Below, in pieces: positions 62,946 to 64,000 of a stretch of DNA of 64,000 nucleotides. The notes beneath the pieces are model-generated. The model saw nothing but the letters and a program-made list of their open reading frames with translations, was not told where the DNA came from and ran no database searches. Position 1 is the stretch's first letter, and each line of letters starts with the position of its first letter. The stretch is from Corbicula japonica. Taxonomy: Eukaryota; Mollusca; Bivalvia; Venerida; Cyrenidae. The stretch covers positions 6,748,396-6,812,395 of the forward strand of contig JAZAYU010000009.1 in the NCBI GenBank assembly GCA_038501625.1, given 5' to 3'. A program made the translations under genes and the position numbers.

Positions 62946-64000
62946 GGATGATAATGAAAGATGATAATAATTGATGATATAAAGGCTGATTACGAAAAAG
63001 AAAAAGTAGGCAATATAATGGTATTGGCGATATAATAACGGTAGTGTTGTTTAAGAATGTATTCGTCTACTTTTAAAATTACATGAACCAGACTCTCTTT
63101 TGACGTATAAGGTTAACCCTGCATAAAATTGATAAATTTAACTTTCAAACGAACAAATTTAGAGTCAATATCGATATTAAAATGCAAATTACACACTATT
63201 TTTGAATAAAGTAATAGAAAAATAAAGAGGTAGATTTTCATTATGGTAGTAAGGTGAACAAACTACATGTTTGTCTATCAAAACATCATGTCAATGATAA
63301 CATCTAAAACATGCTCTCTATATAGAGGTCGTCTAGAGATGATGTTTTAAAAACGTTTTTTACTGTATTTTCTGTTTGTAGCTCAGTGAAATGTATTTCT
63401 TTTATTAAAAAGTACCTTTATTTTTTCCACATTATTTGAAATTAAAAAAAGATCGTCCTCTATTTTCACCTTCGGTCCTATTAAAGGTTTCCTAAAATAG
63501 CATGTAAAAGTACAAATATATTTCAACACTTTCCCTAAAAACCTCATTTAAATGCTTTTGCTTGGTTGAAATTAGATATATATCCAGATAAAATTAAATT
63601 ATCAAAGGCTTCATCTAAATAATATTACGAAACGTCGAAAGACAAAGTTGTGGAAATCTGCCTGCTATAATTATTTGTAGCTGGAAGACATGTAAACAGC
63701 ATAAATTTTGCATAATTGCAAAGAGCATTATTCCATCAGAACATTCTGTCTAAATTTAAAATGGCGTTTGGTTTCTCACCATTCAAAGTGACAAAAATCT
63801 AATAAAATGAGACTTAATTTAGTATTTCGTAAAAAGTGAACACGTAATTAGTCTTTTAAGAAAGAGATAGACATTTTATCAAATATCATGAAAAAAGTAA
63901 GAAGTGCTTTTTCCGAAAGGAGATGTCAAAACTGTATGTAAACCTGCAGCCACAGGGTACCACGCTCAATACAATCCGCAAACATATTTTCGATAAGAAT
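62946..64000. other. No recognised feature
   Basis: A+T-rich to the window edge; no open frame above 60 codons, no named repeat. Confidence 0.5.

Noticed and set aside
1..64000. CRISPR arrays, bacterial operons, riboswitches
   Set aside because: The spliced gene, LINEs, Penelope-like elements and microsatellites show a eukaryotic nuclear genome; tandem repeats here have no spacer structure.

Overview
The window is eukaryotic, A+T-rich, intron-containing and crowded with transposons. The only confident host gene is part of a receptor-type guanylate cyclase, and the repeats (Penelope-like elements, LINEs, PIF/Harbinger, hAT-like, palindromic MITEs, a foldback-like element) suit a marine invertebrate. 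I favour a mollusc, probably a bivalve; this is inference from gene and repeat type, not from a species-specific marker.

Host gene: eight minus-strand exons between 22619 and 4777 spell out most of the extracellular ANF-receptor-type ligand-binding domain, its closing cysteine-rich segment and the single transmembrane helix of a receptor guanylate cyclase (GC32E/speract-receptor/NPR-like). Every splice junction is GT..AG and all seven intron phases agree. The signal peptide and first part of the ligand domain (upstream, above 22619) and the kinase-homology and cyclase domains (downstream, below 4777) were not found; the latter should lie beyond the left edge. Introns hold most of the left-hand repeats: a PIF/Harbinger element (7655-9354), a triplicated tRNA-like repeat (10604-11325) and a Penelope-like element (13040-15780).

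Repeats, left to right: a dying LINE (1-1428); the Harbinger element with 3-bp target duplication; Penelope-like copies at 13040-15780, 24480-25870, 30515-30840 (minus), 34985-36750 (minus) and 38650-39540, plus several isolated copies of their 3' tail; a 1.0-kb hAT-like non-autonomous element with an 8-bp duplication (36756-37759); a 2.57-kb foldback-like element whose long inverted arms are made of a 31-bp tandem repeat (40643-43211); a second, 5'-truncated LINE (46505-50365) with endonuclease and reverse transcriptase remnants. Two short repeat families recur through the window: family A (about 265 bp, containing two small hairpins) and family B (about 150 bp, almost fully palindromic). Family B copies sit inside a Penelope-like tail and inside a LINE 3' region, which gives relative insertion ages.

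The right third (52-64 kb) contains little that can be named: A+T-rich DNA with repeat fragments, a 154-bp hairpin and microsatellites. Apart from the cyclase gene there is no confident host protein-coding gene; most open frames are transposon remnants or chance.
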